Shown piece by piece: positions 5,684 through 5,689 of a DNA stretch of 5,689 nt. Both the position numbers and the translations under genes were made by a program. How positions within the stretch are numbered: position 1 is the first letter of the stretch; the number at the start of each line of letters is the position of its first letter. Source of the stretch: UBA9732 sp045116915 (GTDB lineage Bacteria; Spirochaetota; Spirochaetia; Sphaerochaetales; Sphaerochaetaceae); assembly GCA_045116915.1 (NCBI GenBank), contig JBGUMQ010000001.1, positions 1-5,689 of the forward strand, read 5' to 3'. The notes beneath the pieces were generated by a model that worked only from the letters and a program-made list of their open reading frames with translations, did not search any database and had not been told where the DNA came from.

Positions 5684-5689
5684 TTCTTC

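Noticed and set aside
1..5689. tRNA, rRNA, CRISPR array, insertion sequence or attachment site
   Set aside because: No cloverleaf pattern, repeat-spacer array, transposase or terminal inverted repeats were seen by eye on either strand.

Overview
The window most resembles chromosomal DNA from a gut-type methanogenic archaeon of the Methanomassiliicoccales. This is inference, and a bacterial (Clostridia-like) origin is not excluded. The pointers are an archaeal-type L-cysteine desulfidase, heavy use of AGG for arginine in a moderately GC-rich sequence (12 of 19 Arg codons in the desulfidase), TGA as the stop of all six complete genes, and AT-rich TATA-like boxes ahead of gene starts. Shine-Dalgarno (SD) motifs are strong at several starts. 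There are no RNA genes, insertion sequences or CRISPR arrays, and no gene-free stretch exceeds about 180 bases.

Layout, left to right. (1) Positions 1-749, minus strand: the 5' part of a coiled-coil protein with a PD-(D/E)XK-like nuclease signature, cut by the window edge. (2) Positions 750-900: an AT-rich spacer with a hairpin and T-tract that probably ends the next operon and carries the nuclease gene's promoter. (3) Positions 901-2783, minus strand: a tight three-gene operon. In transcription order it holds a DUF134 DNA-binding / NifX-like metal-cluster-binding fusion with a Cys/His-rich tail, then two half-size CHR (chromate-type) membrane transporters. The genes are joined by a 3-nt gap and a 4-nt ATGA overlap. 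(4) Positions 2784-2959: a divergent regulatory region with a perfect 12-bp palindrome, a tandem 9-bp repeat and TATA-like elements. (5) Positions 2960-4874, plus strand: a two-gene operon of L-cysteine desulfidase (CyuA family, Fe-S enzyme) and a YhbS-like GNAT acetyltransferase. (6) Positions 4886-5683, minus strand: a complete ADP-ribosylglycohydrolase gene, convergent with the acetyltransferase and only 11 nt from it.

The central part suggests a sulfur/metal theme. Cysteine breakdown releases sulfide and is transcribed away from a gene pairing a predicted regulator with a metal-cluster-binding domain, followed by an oxyanion-type transporter pair. The most notable detail lies inside the DUF134-NifX gene. 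A perfect AAGGAG SD motif sits seven bases upstream of an in-frame ATG exactly at the domain boundary. This suggests either internal initiation producing a free NifX-like protein or a recent fusion of two adjacent genes.
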